DNA of 64,000 nucleotides from Echinarachnius parma (GCA_037951105.1 JBAMJV010009042.1:18118-82117); one strand, 5' to 3'; positions 49,201 to 54,789 are shown, numbered from the stretch's first letter. Numbers and translations: made by a program. The notes: a model not told the origin generated them from the sequence alone.

Positions 49201-52200
49201 GATTGTATAAAGTATATTTATCAGAGGCATCTTTTGACGGAGTGGAAAAGAACAGTGAATAACTTTGCTCCTTTTTTTACAGAGTCAGATAAAGTCCAAA
49301 TGTATCATTGAACATATGTGACCTTACACCACAAAACGAACAATAAGTCGGGAAAACTGATTGTGCTGCTTTTCATAAAACATATAGAAGTCATTACCTT
49401 TAAAATGGTATATCATTCGTCATATTTGGACTAAGCAAACCCTCTCAAAATGAACACCAACGATTTGGAATATGGCTGAAGCAGTTTTAAAATATGGGAG
49501 AAACGGGCCATTTGAAAGATCAGTTTCCATTAAAGCGCTGTAATAGGATCATATTTAAAAGATGAAAACAAAATATTTAAACATGATTTCTGTCGCTCAA
49601 AATGTTACAGAAGCTAGATTAAATTATGCTTATTCAGGAAATACCAAAATCCTAAATCTCATATTTTGAACAAAATTTGATTATTTTAGCTAATAAAAGA
49701 GAAACTACCACAGCGACATAACGGTCGTTTTGTGGTGTAAGGTCACATATGTAGTATCAGCTCAAATAATGTTGATGATTTTTTTGTGTGTGTTAATCGT
49801 ATAAAGATCAGCTCCCAACCTAATTGATTTTTATTCCCTTTCCCCACGTTTATCCCCTTTTCTTCCAATTTAAAACATGTGTAGCCGGGCATCACCAGTG
49901 GAAAGCTGCAATGTCTGGAGAACAACCTGACTTATCATCCGAGAAGATACATCTTCATGTACGATGATGCAAACTTTATGCTTGCACAAGACATTAATCT
50001 CTCTCACTAACGCTTCTGTCTTTGTTTCAAAGCCCAATAAAACTTTTTTTTTTATTTTGCAAGTACATTTTGTATTTAAATTTACCTTTCTTACGTACGC
50101 CTTAAACACAAATGTGCTTCTTATTTGTTTGTACGGTGTCATTTTATACACAGATTAATACGTCCGTTTTTAGTCATTGATGCTTTTCTTTAATATTTTA
50201 TTCCACTTACCGTAATAAATTTGTCCTAGTTGCAATTGTAAGATCTTATTTTAACTTGGCGCAGCACTCAGCTCGACCTTTCTTCTGCATAAAACAAGGT
50301 GTATTCACAATGGACATGTCAAGTTTTGCAACTCTATATGATTTTCTTTTTCTTGTTTTAGTGGATTTACATTTTAGCCTACTCCGTTTATTTTAAATTC
50401 ATCTTTAATTTCAGAGTGCTATAGAAGTTGTTTGAAATACTTGCCCAACTTGCAAATGAACTTTATAAAAAAGAAGTTTAACATATTAGCCCAAAGGGAA
50501 GTTTCACTTGCCCAAATACAGTCAAACCTGTCTTAGCAGCTACTTGTTTATAGCTCAGCTAACCTTTTTAAGTGGCCACCAAAAGTGATCCCCTGCAGAG
50601 GAAAACAATGCTATGGAACCTCTCTAGCAACAGATGTCACCTGTCTATGGTGGCCACCATTCTTCTTTCGCTTTATTTGGTGGTCACTTTACATAGATTT
50701 GACTGTAATAGATTCTACTTAAACATTTACTTTATAATGTAGATATGCCCAAAGCAAATGGGCAAGTGGTTTTTGTACAGTAGGCACCCAGAAATTGCTT
50801 GAATTTAACTCTTATGTATTTATTTCAACCCTGTAAATAATATTTCTTATGCATATCTAGATATATTGGCAATGGACTTTATGAAGCACACTCCGTTCTA
50901 ATTATTATTTGCTTTATTTTGATCTTTTGTTGATTTTAATTATTTAACCTATTTACTTTTCAGCACAGTACAGCTTCACAACTTTTAGTTCCGTATAATT
51001 TGCATTCAACAGGATTCTAATCCTGAATGCGTTTCTAATTACAATTTTCTTACCGCTCGTTTTGATATCAAATCTCTTGCTAGCTTTTATAGAATGCCCA
51101 CATTGTTTTTTTGTTTAGACATTTATTAATTTATAACGATATATTGTCCCTGAACTACATTTGTGTTGTAAATGTTTAGCCTGTGTAAAAAAAAAGTATT
51201 TCAGCAAGCTGTGAAGTAACAAAGTTTGTGAAAGAAAAATTTGTCAAAAATTATAGCAAGTTCTGTCTTGATTAAAACTAACATTGTTAGTATGCTGTAA
51301 AACTACTTTACACCCCTTTAAAATGCAAAAATATATAATAATGTTTTTGTTGGTGTTGCTGTTAATGGCTCTTTGTTGCTTTCTGCCATACTCCCATCTA
51401 TTTATCTTATTCTCCACTTGGCCACTCCTCGTGTAGCCACGCCGTCCGCGTGTCCCGCCAGCCGTGTGTCGCTGCTATGAAATGATCCAAGTATGGTACT
51501 GTAGCAATGATTACATTTATTGCCTGCTAGTCAGATACATGTGTGCCCGTCCTGCATGCATTGTGCATTTGGTCCAAGCCTGGTAGCAACAAAAAATGGG
51601 GAACTCAAAGTTAGCATTTGCCCGCTGGCTTCTTAGGCCCTGTTTCATAAAACGACAATGCTCGATAATAATATTCCTTTCTGGTTGGATGGTGACATAC
51701 TAGTTACAACAATTGGAAATTTGTATGTATGAAATGGGGCCCGTGGCCTGTAGCCGCTCTAGTGAGCTTCGGTCCACCATCATCACGTTCGTGTAATTGA
51801 TGCAAAGTCTTGGATTGGAAGATTTTGCATGGTCCACATGTTGCATGATAAATGAGCTATCAATCATGAATACATACGTACACATGCACGTTGCTCTGTT
51901 GAGAGTTCACCAATGTACACTACTGTTGATTATCCAATATACACAAGTGAAGTGTGTTCATTATATGTGAAGTATGATTCGGTATTCATTCTAAGCTTGC
52001 CAGGGTTAATGGGAGTTATGTGCATTGTGTAGTGAAAAATTTGTGTCTTTGACACTCAAAGGAGTTTATAGGAACCACACCACAAAGACAAAGTAATGCA
52101 ACGTATATAAATCTGTAAATTTCTTAGGTGATTCAGCAATTATACTCTTCTTCTGCAAGTCAAGACAAAGTGTTCTCTATACACTACCCTAGCTACCCTA

Positions 52201-54789
52201 GGTGAGTTGAGGTTTACAAGAAAAAGGAGAACATGTACATATTAGAAGTGGATCTTTCCATTTTCCATTTTCTACTTCAATTCTGCGGCATTTGCATTAA
52301 TTTTAGACTTTTAATTATTATTCATCTCTTTCACACAAAGTCTTTAGTTCAACTCTGATCATTTGACAGTATATAGAAATAAGAGTGGAAAACAATACAA
52401 ATCTCATTCCAACCATATATGTACTTGAAAACATCTTTTGTACTTGAACAAATAAACTTCTTGTGGTATACAAATCATTGGGATCATCATGCACGTACAT
52501 GGTCTAGCGCCCCCTCCCGACAAAAAAATATTTCTAGATCCTTCCAAACTACAAAATACCAAAAAACAGCGGAAAAAAGGGCCAAAAAAAATCAACTTCC
52601 GTTTGATGTAATTTGATACCCTTTGACCATTACCTCCCTTAAGGTAGTAGCAATCATCACCTGAAAGGTGAGGGTCGTATCTCAAGGCATGGTGATTTGC
52701 ATAGCCGGACAGACAGACAGAGCCTCCTCTTTTAGTAGTATAGATATAAGGATGGAAATTGAGATCAGAAGCTTCTTCCATTCAAGTAAACTCAAAAGAA
52801 TTTAAATTAAACAAACAAGAGAATATAAAGTAAATTATAATAATAAGTTGCATTATACAATGCGTAAAATGACAAATATTTCTATGTGATTTACAATTAT
52901 TACTTGAAAATTAACACTATTTAACACTTGGAATGAATGCGTTAGTTTCCTTCTTTTGTATCATCTCTTGTTGATATCAATTCGCAAGCCATATTAGACT
53001 TTAGACCTCAGCCTCAGACATCTACAAACTTATGTTCATGAATGTAAATCAGAACATATATGACCGGCTATAGCAAAACCCTGCACTTGTCGATAAACAT
53101 CAAACTGTAGATTTTCATACCATTATTAGAGTGGCCTTATCACAAGCTTTCATTTGATGCCTTGTTCTAACAAATTGGTAAATATTTGGCGAATATATGA
53201 TTGTTTCAATTTTATAATCATAAGTCTTTTACACACATTATGTGAACTTACAGGGGTAATTTGTTTGTGAGGTAATGAAAAACTGAGTGTGGAATTTGAA
53301 AGATCATGGAATTTTAATGGCCGAATAAACTTTATTTGGTCAAAATCGGTTCAGGAATGGCTGAAATATCAATAAATATATCAGATCGTAATAAATTTGG
53401 GCCCCAAATTTATTTGATGATTTAAAAAAAAATGAAAAAAATGCCTACACTTTTTTTTTAATTGTCAAAAGCGGTTTTTAAATAGTTGTTGATGATCTCT
53501 CTATTTAATCATTATTTTAACAAAACATCGCATGCATAATTTTGTATGAAAAATGGTTGAAACCAATGCTTTTTTAGAGAGTGCCCTCTTGTGTTTTAAT
53601 GGCTCTTTTTTTTAATGATAACAGGCTTTTTACTACCCCCTTTTTGTACTACCCCTTTAAAATACCCATTTCTTCAAAACATGAATTACCGACAAGTGCA
53701 GGGTTTTGCTATAGCCGGTCATATACATGTATGTTCCCTGTTTTTTCATACAATACAAAACATCTGAAACAAAATCATATTGCAACCCATTTTATTGCAA
53801 TTTTCACTGTGCAATCTGCAAGTGCATGATTTTATGCGCATCATTTTCACTTTTGTAGTGACTTTTGTTTATATGCCTAAAGTTACATTTTCAGTTTGCA
53901 GAAATATATTTGCATGTGCATGTAGAATAGTGTTCAGACTTCAGTATATCCCTCCCATTTTTACTCGACTTTGAGTCATATTGTAGCATTTAATTCTCAT
54001 CTGATTGCTTGTAATTTCATCTCATTTTTTTCTTTTTCACAGATATATGATTTTGATATGTACACAGGATGCATCCATATTTTCAGTCATCCATTATTAT
54101 CTCTTGTTTGCATTTCATTTCAGTTTGCAGTGCCCAGTACAACAAGAAGCATATGTTACATTTTTCTCTGCTTTTGTTTTTTTTATAAAATGTTGTATTT
54201 AGGAATAATATGTTGTATTTAGGAATAATATGTTGTATTTAGGAATAATATGTTGTATTTAGGAATAATGTGTTGTATTTAGGAGTAATATTTGCATGCA
54301 AGGAGTATAATGTTGACATGAATACATTATTGTCTAATTATTTTAAAGGTAACATTTACAGTATATATATGCAAACTGTTATTTGTATGCCTTATTGATG
54401 CATGAAAGATAAAGAAACTCTACTTTTACATCTCAGATCATTTTTTTTTGTTGGGGGGGGGGGGGGGGGGGTGGGCTTATATTTGAATGAATGAGTGAAT
54501 GGAATAATGGATATTCATTCATATTGCCCCGATTTATTGATGACCTATATTTGTATGAAATATTTTTGAATCCTTTCAAATGTTTAAAATGCTTACAGTT
54601 GACAACAATTAACACTAACCGAATAATGAGTGGCTAAGAAAATTTGTGTTTATCTTGTAACGATACAAATATTGATTTTTGTGCGAATAAAACCAATTTT
54701 GCTCAGTCATGCTAACCAATTTTGTTTCCTCTCTTCTTTTCCCCCCTCTCGCTCTGCAGTCGTACAAGCCCACGTATTCATTCTACTAA
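19083..54789 (+). CDS. CDC14: CDC14-type dual-specificity protein phosphatase, C-terminal ten exons (5' part outside window)
   Basis: The spliced frame joins 19083-19212, 33497-33584, 34036-34266, 35106-35244, 35603-35780, 37166-37287, 38745-38798, 47356-47481, 48682-48781 and 54760-54789. That is 1198 nt, about 398 codons plus stop, with every exon phase compatible. Seen directly: [75 protein letters not shown] split across an intron, [19 protein letters not shown] and [10 protein letters not shown]. All are diagnostic of the CDC14 family. Family knowledge: CDC14 is a Cys-dependent phosphatase (CX5R) that removes phosphate from CDK-type Ser-Pro sites and acts in mitotic exit, cytokinesis, centrosome or cilium biology and DNA repair. 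The Cys codon is at 34260-34262, and the Asp of FIDGSTP is the expected general acid. The N-terminal DSP-like domain exons were not found. Vertebrate A/B paralogue assignment is not possible from this sequence. Confidence 0.95.
19292..19522 (+). mobile_element. hAT-like J element, complete copy
   Basis: CCTATGG is duplicated at 19285-19291 and 19523-19529. The left end is CAGGGCTCGACACTAGC and the right end is gttagtgtggaggcttg. The interior has cttgcccgcttgcctggggc, cccgatcgggcaac and a mirrored ttacttgccagg. It is inserted inside the tRNA-like repeat, so it is younger than it. Confidence 0.8.
19554..19796 (+). mobile_element. J-related element (TGCTYGAAATTARCA ends)
   Basis: It starts cggtgcttgaaattagcatagg and ends atgttaatttctagcattg, which are inverted. 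The interior is repeated gggccactaaaaa / cccgatcgggcaag / gggccaacagat blocks. Members with the same ends occur at 30333 and 37410. The target duplication is not clean. Confidence 0.65.
20222..20445 (+). repeat. AATAATAAT-GCATTTATATAGCGC dispersed element
   Basis: (AAT)n is followed by gcatttatatagcgcatttt and tcaaatgcgctt. Related ends occur at 37095-37146 (gcgctatataaatgttcat then ATT repeats), 37838-37885 (catttatatagtgctt) and 62770-62800 (gcgctatataagtagcc, attattatt). Repeats of this kind are widespread in marine invertebrate genomes. Non-coding. Confidence 0.6.
20446..25420 (+). mobile_element. Fold-back element G, copy 2, split by TTAA element H
   Basis: The part at 20446-21847 has mirrored ggttgccacattggcaacc / gttgccatggtgatac, cataattaagtaatt / aatatgcaaatta and cagccatctttgatttcagggtgtt blocks. 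After element H the expected right end resumes at about 25327-25410 (agaaaccatttagaacatgaatt, then cgtctccaagcctagtaca), matching copies 1 and 3. This nesting defines H exactly. Confidence 0.78.
21848..25326 (+). mobile_element. Element H: 3.48-kb TTAA element with eight TGTAACGTCCGAAACA motifs
   Basis: TTAA at 21844-21847 and 25327-25330 flanks AGGTGCCAAAAGG... and ...ACATTTGGCATCT. The ends are imperfect inverted repeats, and TTAAAGG fits Kolobok/T2-type elements. It is inserted in fold-back element G. It has no ORF above about 75 codons and no transposase motif, so it is non-autonomous. The motif TGTAACGTCCGAAACA or its reverse complement lies at 22203(-), 22413(+), 22588(+), 22606(+, last base changed), 22791(-), 23156(-), 24412(+) and 24803(+). 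In seven of these a GTTAAC lies a few bases before the motif in its own orientation. Confidence 0.85.
26180..26253 (-). pseudogene. tRNA-like block (Ala-like) within a repeated SINE-like unit
   Basis: On the minus strand: acceptor GAGCTTT pairs with GAAGCTC, the A-box-like TAGCTCAGTCAGT, loop CTAGCAA with AGC in the anticodon position, and B-box GGTTCAAATCC. The anticodon stem is mostly unpaired and the T stem is weak, so it is not a working tRNA gene. The surrounding unit (about 25990-26340) recurs around 19250-20060, which marks it as a dispersed tRNA-derived repeat. Confidence 0.6.
27100..27285 (+). repeat. Dispersed repeat W, copy 4
   Basis: gagctaagggcaatttagccccc, aaaatgctaacaaaaaggccc, aaaatcatgaaagagcacc and gcaagcttggaaaatgcc are followed by a G-rich gggggatgggggagg. 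It has the same block order as the other W copies, with the C tract replaced by G-rich sequence. A 24-base-class G tract lies about 130 bp upstream (26950-26969). Confidence 0.6.
27438..28222 (+). mobile_element. Element I: GGGCAATTCCACG-ended element with four CGGTAACGGAAGGACA motifs
   Basis: Thirteen-base perfect inverted ends lie at 27438-27450 and 28209-28221. An acaaca-like string flanks both sides. The motif GTAACGGAAGGAC occurs at 27451, 27631, 27829 and 27843, all in one orientation, the last two back to back. Non-coding. The layout resembles element H: inverted ends plus dispersed identical motifs in otherwise AT-rich DNA. Confidence 0.72.
29300..29880 (+). mobile_element. Mariner-like MITE remnant (cell-wide CCTGTCTAATAAGG family) hosting a hAT-like insertion
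   Basis: ggccacctgtctattgcag, gaagagaaaaacaattttatggaacctgtc and tggagtggccacttc match the interior of the TA element at 50519-50705. The outer limits are unclear. It is split by the 29435-29805 insertion. Confidence 0.5.
29435..29805 (+). mobile_element. hAT-like MITE with 8-bp duplication (TAAGGCCGAGTC ends)
   Basis: CTGTCTAA at 29427-29434 and 29806-29813 is an 8-bp target duplication. TAAGGCCGAGTC at the left pairs with GACTCAGCCTTA at the right. The inner arms are long and imperfect: ccgggttccgaccg, atcggtacccggtttcg / gataccggttcccgaccgg, tatcggtacccgg. No coding capacity; the 70-codon frame over its start is chance. Confidence 0.85.
30331..30800 (+). mobile_element. J-related element hosting a TA palindrome
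   Basis: gcaatgctagaaattagcactggcccggggc starts a typical J-type interior (cttgcccaaacgggcaatt, caggccaccaaacttg, cttgcccaaactggc). At its right part the TA element 30617-30779 is inserted. The right end after the insertion is not sharp. Confidence 0.6.
30617..30779 (+). mobile_element. TA-flanked palindromic MITE (CCGTATTTGTCGGTGTAT ends)
   Basis: TA at 30615-30616 and 30780-30781. The left CCGTATTTGTCGGTGTATTA and the right AATACACCGACAAATACGG are near-perfect inverted repeats. The interior repeats gtgtattaaccgcacccc, with an A-rich and a T-rich tract. It resembles the common ACCGTATTT-ended MITE type found in many animals. Confidence 0.8.
31180..32470 (+). repeat. Tandem-like repeats (cagccagagtaaacagtatgcc)
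   Basis: A block with tttcccagccagagtaaacag, gccaattgacacaattattg and gacattgagc recurs near 31197, 31895, 32210 and 32362, with a partial one near 32440. Between them tttttcaagtgaaaactatacg and gttttt-type stretches also repeat. The TTAA element 31427-31794 interrupts one interval. Confidence 0.7.
31427..31794 (+). mobile_element. TTAA-type MITE, family C copy 2
   Basis: TTAA at 31423-31426 and 31795-31798. The ends AGGTGCACCTGTAAAGTG... and ...TTAACAGGCATCCCT are imperfect inverted repeats. The body matches 6143-6500 closely. Non-coding. Confidence 0.83.
32553..33181 (+). mobile_element. TTAA-type MITE, family E
   Basis: TTAA at 32549-32552 and 33182-33185. AGGGACAGATCCTCTTTTAC at the left and GCAAAAGAGGATCTGTCCCT at the right form inverted ends of about 20 bp. 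The interior is non-coding; the 122-codon minus-strand frame (32886-33254) runs across the right boundary and shows no recognised domain. Confidence 0.85.
33497..33584 (+). CDS. CDC14: CDC14 exon encoding RVENGDFNW...KIENG
   Basis: The acceptor is tttgcag at 33491-33496 and the donor is aacg|gtaagt. The exon starts in phase 0 and ends in phase 1. The product includes [20 protein letters not shown] and [10 protein letters not shown], among the most conserved CDC14 segments, which lead into the catalytic domain. It follows a 14.3-kb intron that is almost wholly filled with mobile-element remnants. Confidence 0.95.
33749..33952 (+). pseudogene. Two tandem decayed copies of CDC14 exon 34036
   Basis: Copy a starts at 33777 after ctcttcttacag and reads [12 protein letters not shown]-stop. 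Copy b starts at 33853 after cttctgttatacag, reads [20 protein letters not shown] and then meets a stop after VIIQF. The functional exon reads [20 protein letters not shown]. Pyrimidine tracts and acceptors are duplicated together with the exon start. Copy b aligns over roughly 100 nt of the exon. Both contain stops and lack a matching donor. Confidence 0.88.
34036..34266 (+). CDS. CDC14: CDC14 exon with general-acid loop and catalytic cysteine
   Basis: The acceptor is ctcttacag and the donor is aaag|gtatag. The exon is 231 nt, entering in phase 1 and leaving in phase 1. It encodes [50 protein letters not shown] and GGLAVHCK. The Asp of FIDGSTP is the expected general acid. The active-site Cys codon is 34260-34262, two codons before the intron that splits the HCxAGxGR signature. 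Decayed copies of this exon's 5' part lie upstream at 33777 and 33853. Confidence 0.96.
34343..34634 (+). mobile_element. Palindromic element A, copy 1 (gtttcacaaagatcctaagtt ends)
   Basis: The left gggttgtttcacaaagatcc, aagttgaacttaactc and atggaaagccatttgtag blocks reappear inverted at the right (aatggctttccataattttt, aagtccaacttagagttaag, ggatctttgtgaaacacccc). It lies in the intron directly after the catalytic-Cys exon. Related copies are at 39476 and 46141. Confidence 0.8.
35106..35244 (+). CDS. CDC14: CDC14 exon completing the P-loop, AGLGRTGT
   Basis: The acceptor has a strong pyrimidine tract, tttttctttttccag, and the donor is gaaga|gtgagt. It encodes (A)[33 protein letters not shown] and NYMEE. 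The Arg of GLGR is the phosphate-binding Arg of CX5R. A frame reading past the donor stops at once (TGA inside the donor), so splicing is needed. A GAT-rich microsatellite begins about 15 nt after the exon. Confidence 0.96.
35259..35510 (+). repeat. (GAT)n-like trinucleotide microsatellite
   Basis: GATGAT, GACGAT and GGTGAT variants run for about 250 bp just after the exon 35106-35244 donor. Apparent Asp/Met- and Ser/His-rich frames on both strands derive from this repeat and are not genes. Confidence 0.9.
35603..35780 (+). CDS. CDC14: CDC14 exon with WVQGDIF, end of catalytic core
   Basis: The acceptor is tgactgttgcag and the donor is ggg|gtaaac, a weaker GTAAAC. It enters in phase 2 and leaves in phase 0. 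It encodes (E)[16 protein letters not shown], then a divergent polar stretch containing [15 protein letters not shown]. In vertebrate CDC14 the WVQGDIFR segment closes the catalytic domain, and a similar LDDMSI-like patch follows. Reading through the donor stops a few codons later, at 35806-35808. Confidence 0.94.
36638..36930 (+). mobile_element. TTAA-type MITE, family D copy 2
   Basis: AGGGATCTAGTAGC at the left and TTACTAGATCCCT before TTAA (36931-36934) at the right. The left TTAA is mutated to TGAA. Interior aaaatgtgaatttctgtgatctgatatgtcc matches, in inverse orientation, the 3' part of 13106-13897. Confidence 0.78.
37166..37287 (+). CDS. CDC14: CDC14 exon with [11 protein letters not shown] linker
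   Basis: The acceptor is ttttcctgcag and the donor is gtcaa|gtaagg. It enters in phase 0 and leaves in phase 2. It encodes [40 protein letters not shown]. The TQGDKLR motif is conserved in vertebrate CDC14A and CDC14B directly after the catalytic core. Downstream sequence is low-complexity and rich in Lys, Arg, Ser and Thr, as is usual for the regulatory tail. Confidence 0.92.
37408..37650 (+). mobile_element. J-related element, copy at 37.4 kb
   Basis: agccctgctagaaattaacatttttgccc at the left and ctatgttaatttcgagcagtgcc at the right are inverted. The interior carries ggcaagtaaaacaagattt, ttgccagatcgggcc and cccggggcagcgggcc. It lies about 120 bp after exon 37166-37287. Confidence 0.65.
37690..37990 (+). 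repeat. AT-rich trinucleotide/tetranucleotide repeats
   Basis: Runs of AATAAT, ACTACT and ATAATC variants, with a catttatatagtgctt tag near 37850 belonging to the dispersed AAT-GCGC family. No coding sequence. Confidence 0.7.
38390..38744 (+). repeat. Degenerate TTTGATTATACTTTG repeat leading into the micro-exon acceptor
   Basis: Variants of tttgattatac / tttgattataat / ttgattctactttg recur at roughly 15-25 base spacing up to the tag acceptor at 38744. It is an old, decayed minisatellite of T-rich sequence that now supplies the pyrimidine-rich acceptor context. Confidence 0.6.
38745..38798 (+). CDS. CDC14: CDC14 tail micro-exon (54 nt)
   Basis: The acceptor is ttgctatgtag and the donor is ctcag|gtgaga. 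Both boundaries are phase 2, so the exon could be skipped without a frame change. It encodes [17 protein letters not shown]. The SSTQPLR end resembles the short SQPFR patch of the vertebrate CDC14A tail; this similarity is weak evidence. It is supported mainly by splice signals, phase and codon content. Confidence 0.8.
38862..39032 (+). mobile_element. Palindromic element N1 (GGGGGTGTTGCATAAAGAG ends)
   Basis: gggggtgttgcataaagag, ttgcgattaatcgcaaag and gcacttgagccaatcagaattg are followed by inverted matches gtgattaaacgcaac and caactctttatgcaacaccccc. It abuts N2 at 39031. Confidence 0.75.
39031..39216 (+). mobile_element. Palindromic element N2 (gggccccgttgcagaaagag ends)
   Basis: gttgcagaaagagatacaatcg, attgtaagttacaattaatt, then the mirrored gacttacaatcaattgtaac and tctatctctttctgcaac. 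The design is like N1 but with different arms. Directly adjacent to N1. Confidence 0.75.
39476..40185 (+). mobile_element. Palindromic element A, copy 2, split by TTAA element B
   Basis: gggagtgtttcacaaagatcccaag and gttggac precede the insertion. aattatggaaagccatttg, gctctccataattttaaag and ggatctttatgaaacaaccc follow it. Comparison with 34343-34634 and 46141-46451 shows the pre-insertion sequence and confirms TTAA as the target. Confidence 0.8.
39518..39935 (+). mobile_element. TTAA-type MITE, family B copy 2
   Basis: TTAA at 39514-39517 and 39936-39939. The ends AGGGCACCACC... and ...GGTGGTACCCT are inverted. It shares most of its length with 3476-3868. It is nested in palindromic element A, so B was mobile after A inserted. 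Confidence 0.88.
40990..41500 (+). repeat. Three-copy tandem repeat, about 175-195 bp period
   Basis: gataaccccagtaaat, taccctgaaataacc, gggcagctatataac, acattgtatattataaggg and acttgttgtattgagagaa recur, with gggcagctat at 41069, 41242 and 41439. Copies differ by scattered substitutions and small indels. Confidence 0.82.
42095..43650 (+). mobile_element. Fold-back element G, copy 3 (about 1.5 kb, best preserved)
   Basis: The left arm runs from ctatacgtcgtgtattagacc through cagctttgttgccacctcggc, cataatgaaaactattattt, catatgggcaacaccctgaa, tccatttatgatacttaa and ccaagatggccgatcccaaa to a centre near 42870. The right arm repeats these blocks in mirrored order to ggcaacaaagctgaattttc. No protein-coding frame. 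Confidence 0.85.
43974..44133 (+). mobile_element. Palindromic element L1 (GGGCCCTGcTTCATAAAAC ends)
   Basis: gggccctgcttcataaaacg and ttttatgaaactgggccct are inverted ends. The arms include tgtccaattattgtaact and tagttacaataattggaca around a central gctgattggc. A partial copy is at 51638-51742. Confidence 0.8.
44160..46140 (+). other. Intronic stretch with C-rich homopolymers, no gene seen
   Basis: Long C tracts lie near 44422-44441 and 44493-44507, and the surroundings are pyrimidine-rich. Frames here (such as 44307-44597, 45118-45420 and 45194-45442) are low-complexity or lack any recognised motif. Nothing else supportable was seen. Confidence 0.6.
46141..46451 (+). mobile_element. Palindromic element A, copy 3
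   Basis: gatgtttcacaaagatcacg, aaattggacttagagattatgg and aaagccatttgtag, mirrored by aatggctttccataattttt, aagtccaacttagttttaag and gaaacacccccc. It lies just after a G homopolymer and directly before element M. Confidence 0.78.
46453..46645 (+). mobile_element. Palindromic element M (gggcccatattcataaag ends)
   Basis: gggcccatattcataaagcc and ggttttatgaatatgggccat are inverted ends. The arms include ctagcttagttccatgctaag and aagttagccctagttgg. Related to the remnants near 221 and 725. Confidence 0.72.
46820..47229 (+). mobile_element. TTAA-type MITE, family F
   Basis: TTAA at 46816-46819 and 47230-47233. AGGCATATATGCGTGGGTTA at the left and TAACCCACGCATATATGCCT at the right are inverted ends of about 21 bp. 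The 410-bp interior is GC-richer than its flanks and non-coding. It ends about 125 bp before the exon at 47356. Confidence 0.9.
47356..47481 (+). CDS. CDC14: CDC14 Ser/Thr/Pro-rich tail exon
   Basis: The acceptor is catcatctgcag and the donor is aaaag|gtgagt. Both boundaries are phase 2 and the length is 126 nt, so it is a symmetric, skippable exon. It encodes [20 protein letters not shown] followed by [16 protein letters not shown]. The exon is much more GC-rich than its flanks and its frame is open throughout. A basic Ser/Thr/Pro tail fits the unstructured CDC14 C-terminus, which carries several SP or TP CDK-type sites in other species. Confidence 0.85.
47690..48035 (+). mobile_element. tRNA-derived SINE
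   Basis: The A-box-like TGGCTTAGCGG at 47697-47707 and B-box GGTTCGAAACC at 47741-47751, with a T-stem-like CCGGG/CCCGG pair, give an RNA polymerase III promoter layout. About 280 bp of unrelated body follows (agccaggcgctcggca, ggactggcccccttctgtag, cctgaacaaaacggcctgttag), ending in a ttgattgattata-like tail. It lies in the intron after exon 47356-47481. The head cannot fold as a working tRNA in the acceptor stem. No clean target duplication was found. Confidence 0.75.
48338..48560 (+). pseudogene. Two decayed copies of the CDC14 exon-48682 acceptor region
   Basis: Near 48341-48392, cttcactcactcatgctgtgcag and agttaacaaagaaattgg parallel the functional tcactcactcatggctagcag and agttaacaaagagtatag. 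A second, shorter copy near 48493-48558 (gcttttgctttctcacacac, then ctttcatgctgtgttagagaatatag) shares its pyrimidine tract with the functional acceptor and its tail (gtcaatt) with the first copy. Confidence 0.7.
48682..48781 (+). CDS. CDC14: CDC14 tail exon, penultimate
   Basis: The acceptor is within ggctagcag before 48682. An alternative acceptor at 48689-48690 gives the same frame three codons shorter. The donor is cca|gtaagt. It enters in phase 2 and leaves in phase 0. It encodes [20 protein letters not shown] and then [13 protein letters not shown]. Two decayed copies of the acceptor region lie upstream near 48365 and 48533. The choice between the two in-frame acceptors is not resolved. 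Confidence 0.82.
49312..49752 (+). mobile_element. MITE with ACATATGTGACCTTACACC ends
   Basis: The left ACATATGTGACCTTACACC, with ACAAAACGA, is matched inverted at the right by TCGTTTTGTGGTGTAAGG, with TCACATATGT. The inverted ends are about 28 bp and the element about 440 bp. The target duplication is ambiguous because the ends themselves are palindromic (ATAT). Confidence 0.83.
49885..50010 (+). CDS. Possible alternative last exon of CDC14
   Basis: A long pyrimidine tract (about 49830-49866) is followed by a tgtgtag acceptor. From 49885 a phase-0 frame runs 41 codons to TAA at 50008-50010 (begins [19 protein letters not shown]). Joined to the 48781 donor it would give a different C-terminus. 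No homology was recognised and no clear polyadenylation site was identified, so this rests on splice signal and frame alone. Confidence 0.25.
   Translation, partial: PGITSGKLQCLENNLTYHPRRYIFMYDDANFMLAQDINLSH
50519..50705 (+). mobile_element. TA-flanked mariner-like MITE (CAGTCAAACCTGTC ends)
   Basis: TA at 50517-50518 and 50706-50707. CAGTCAAACCTGTC at the left and atAGATTTGACTG at the right are inverted. The interior has mirrored gtggccacc blocks. It is inserted inside a J-type stretch: cacttgcccaaa is broken here and gatatgcccaaagcaaatgggc lies beyond. Confidence 0.75.
51437..51490 (+). CDS. Possible CDC14 cassette exon
   Basis: A GC-rich 54-nt open stretch begins after a tag acceptor (ctcctcgtgtag) and ends at a weak donor, caa|gtatgg. 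Both boundaries are phase 0, so it could be inserted between 48781 and 54760 without a frame change. It would encode [18 protein letters not shown]. No family motif supports it. The evidence is the local GC rise, phase and open frame only. Confidence 0.35.
51638..51742 (+). mobile_element. Palindromic element L2, partial copy
   Basis: ggccctgtttcataaaacg at the left and atgaaatggggccc at the right, with tactagttacaacaattgga inside, match the right half of L1 (43974-44133) with internal loss. Confidence 0.65.
53056..53724 (+). mobile_element. MITE with ATGACCGGCTATAGCAAAAC ends
   Basis: The left ATATGACCGGCTATAGC, AAAACCCTGCACTTGTCG is matched inverted at the right by CGACAAGTGCAGGGTTTT, GCTATAGCCGGTCATAT. 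The inverted ends are about 36 bp and the element about 670 bp. No coding frame of note. Confidence 0.87.
54191..54290 (+). repeat. Five-copy 20-bp minisatellite
   Basis: tgttgtatttaggaataata is repeated head to tail five times. The last two copies have single changes (aataatg, aggagtaata). It lies about 470 bp before the last CDC14 exon. Confidence 0.95.
54760..54789 (+). CDS. CDC14: CDC14 last coding exon (SYKPTYSFY stop)
   Basis: An excellent acceptor, cccccctctcgctctgcag, precedes 54760. It enters in phase 0, matching the 48781 donor, and encodes SYKPTYSFY followed by TAA at 54787-54789. An aromatic-ending short last exon matches the family; vertebrate CDC14A ends in a Tyr-rich YVHY. The exon continues into 3' UTR. 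The 138-codon frame overlapping it (54630-55046) is in another frame and is not coding. Confidence 0.85.
   Translation, partial: SYKPTYSFY

Noticed and set aside
52404-52781. 125-codon minus-strand frame
   Set aside because: Antisense in a CDC14 intron, low similarity to anything recognised, and includes repeat-like gacagacagacag sequence.
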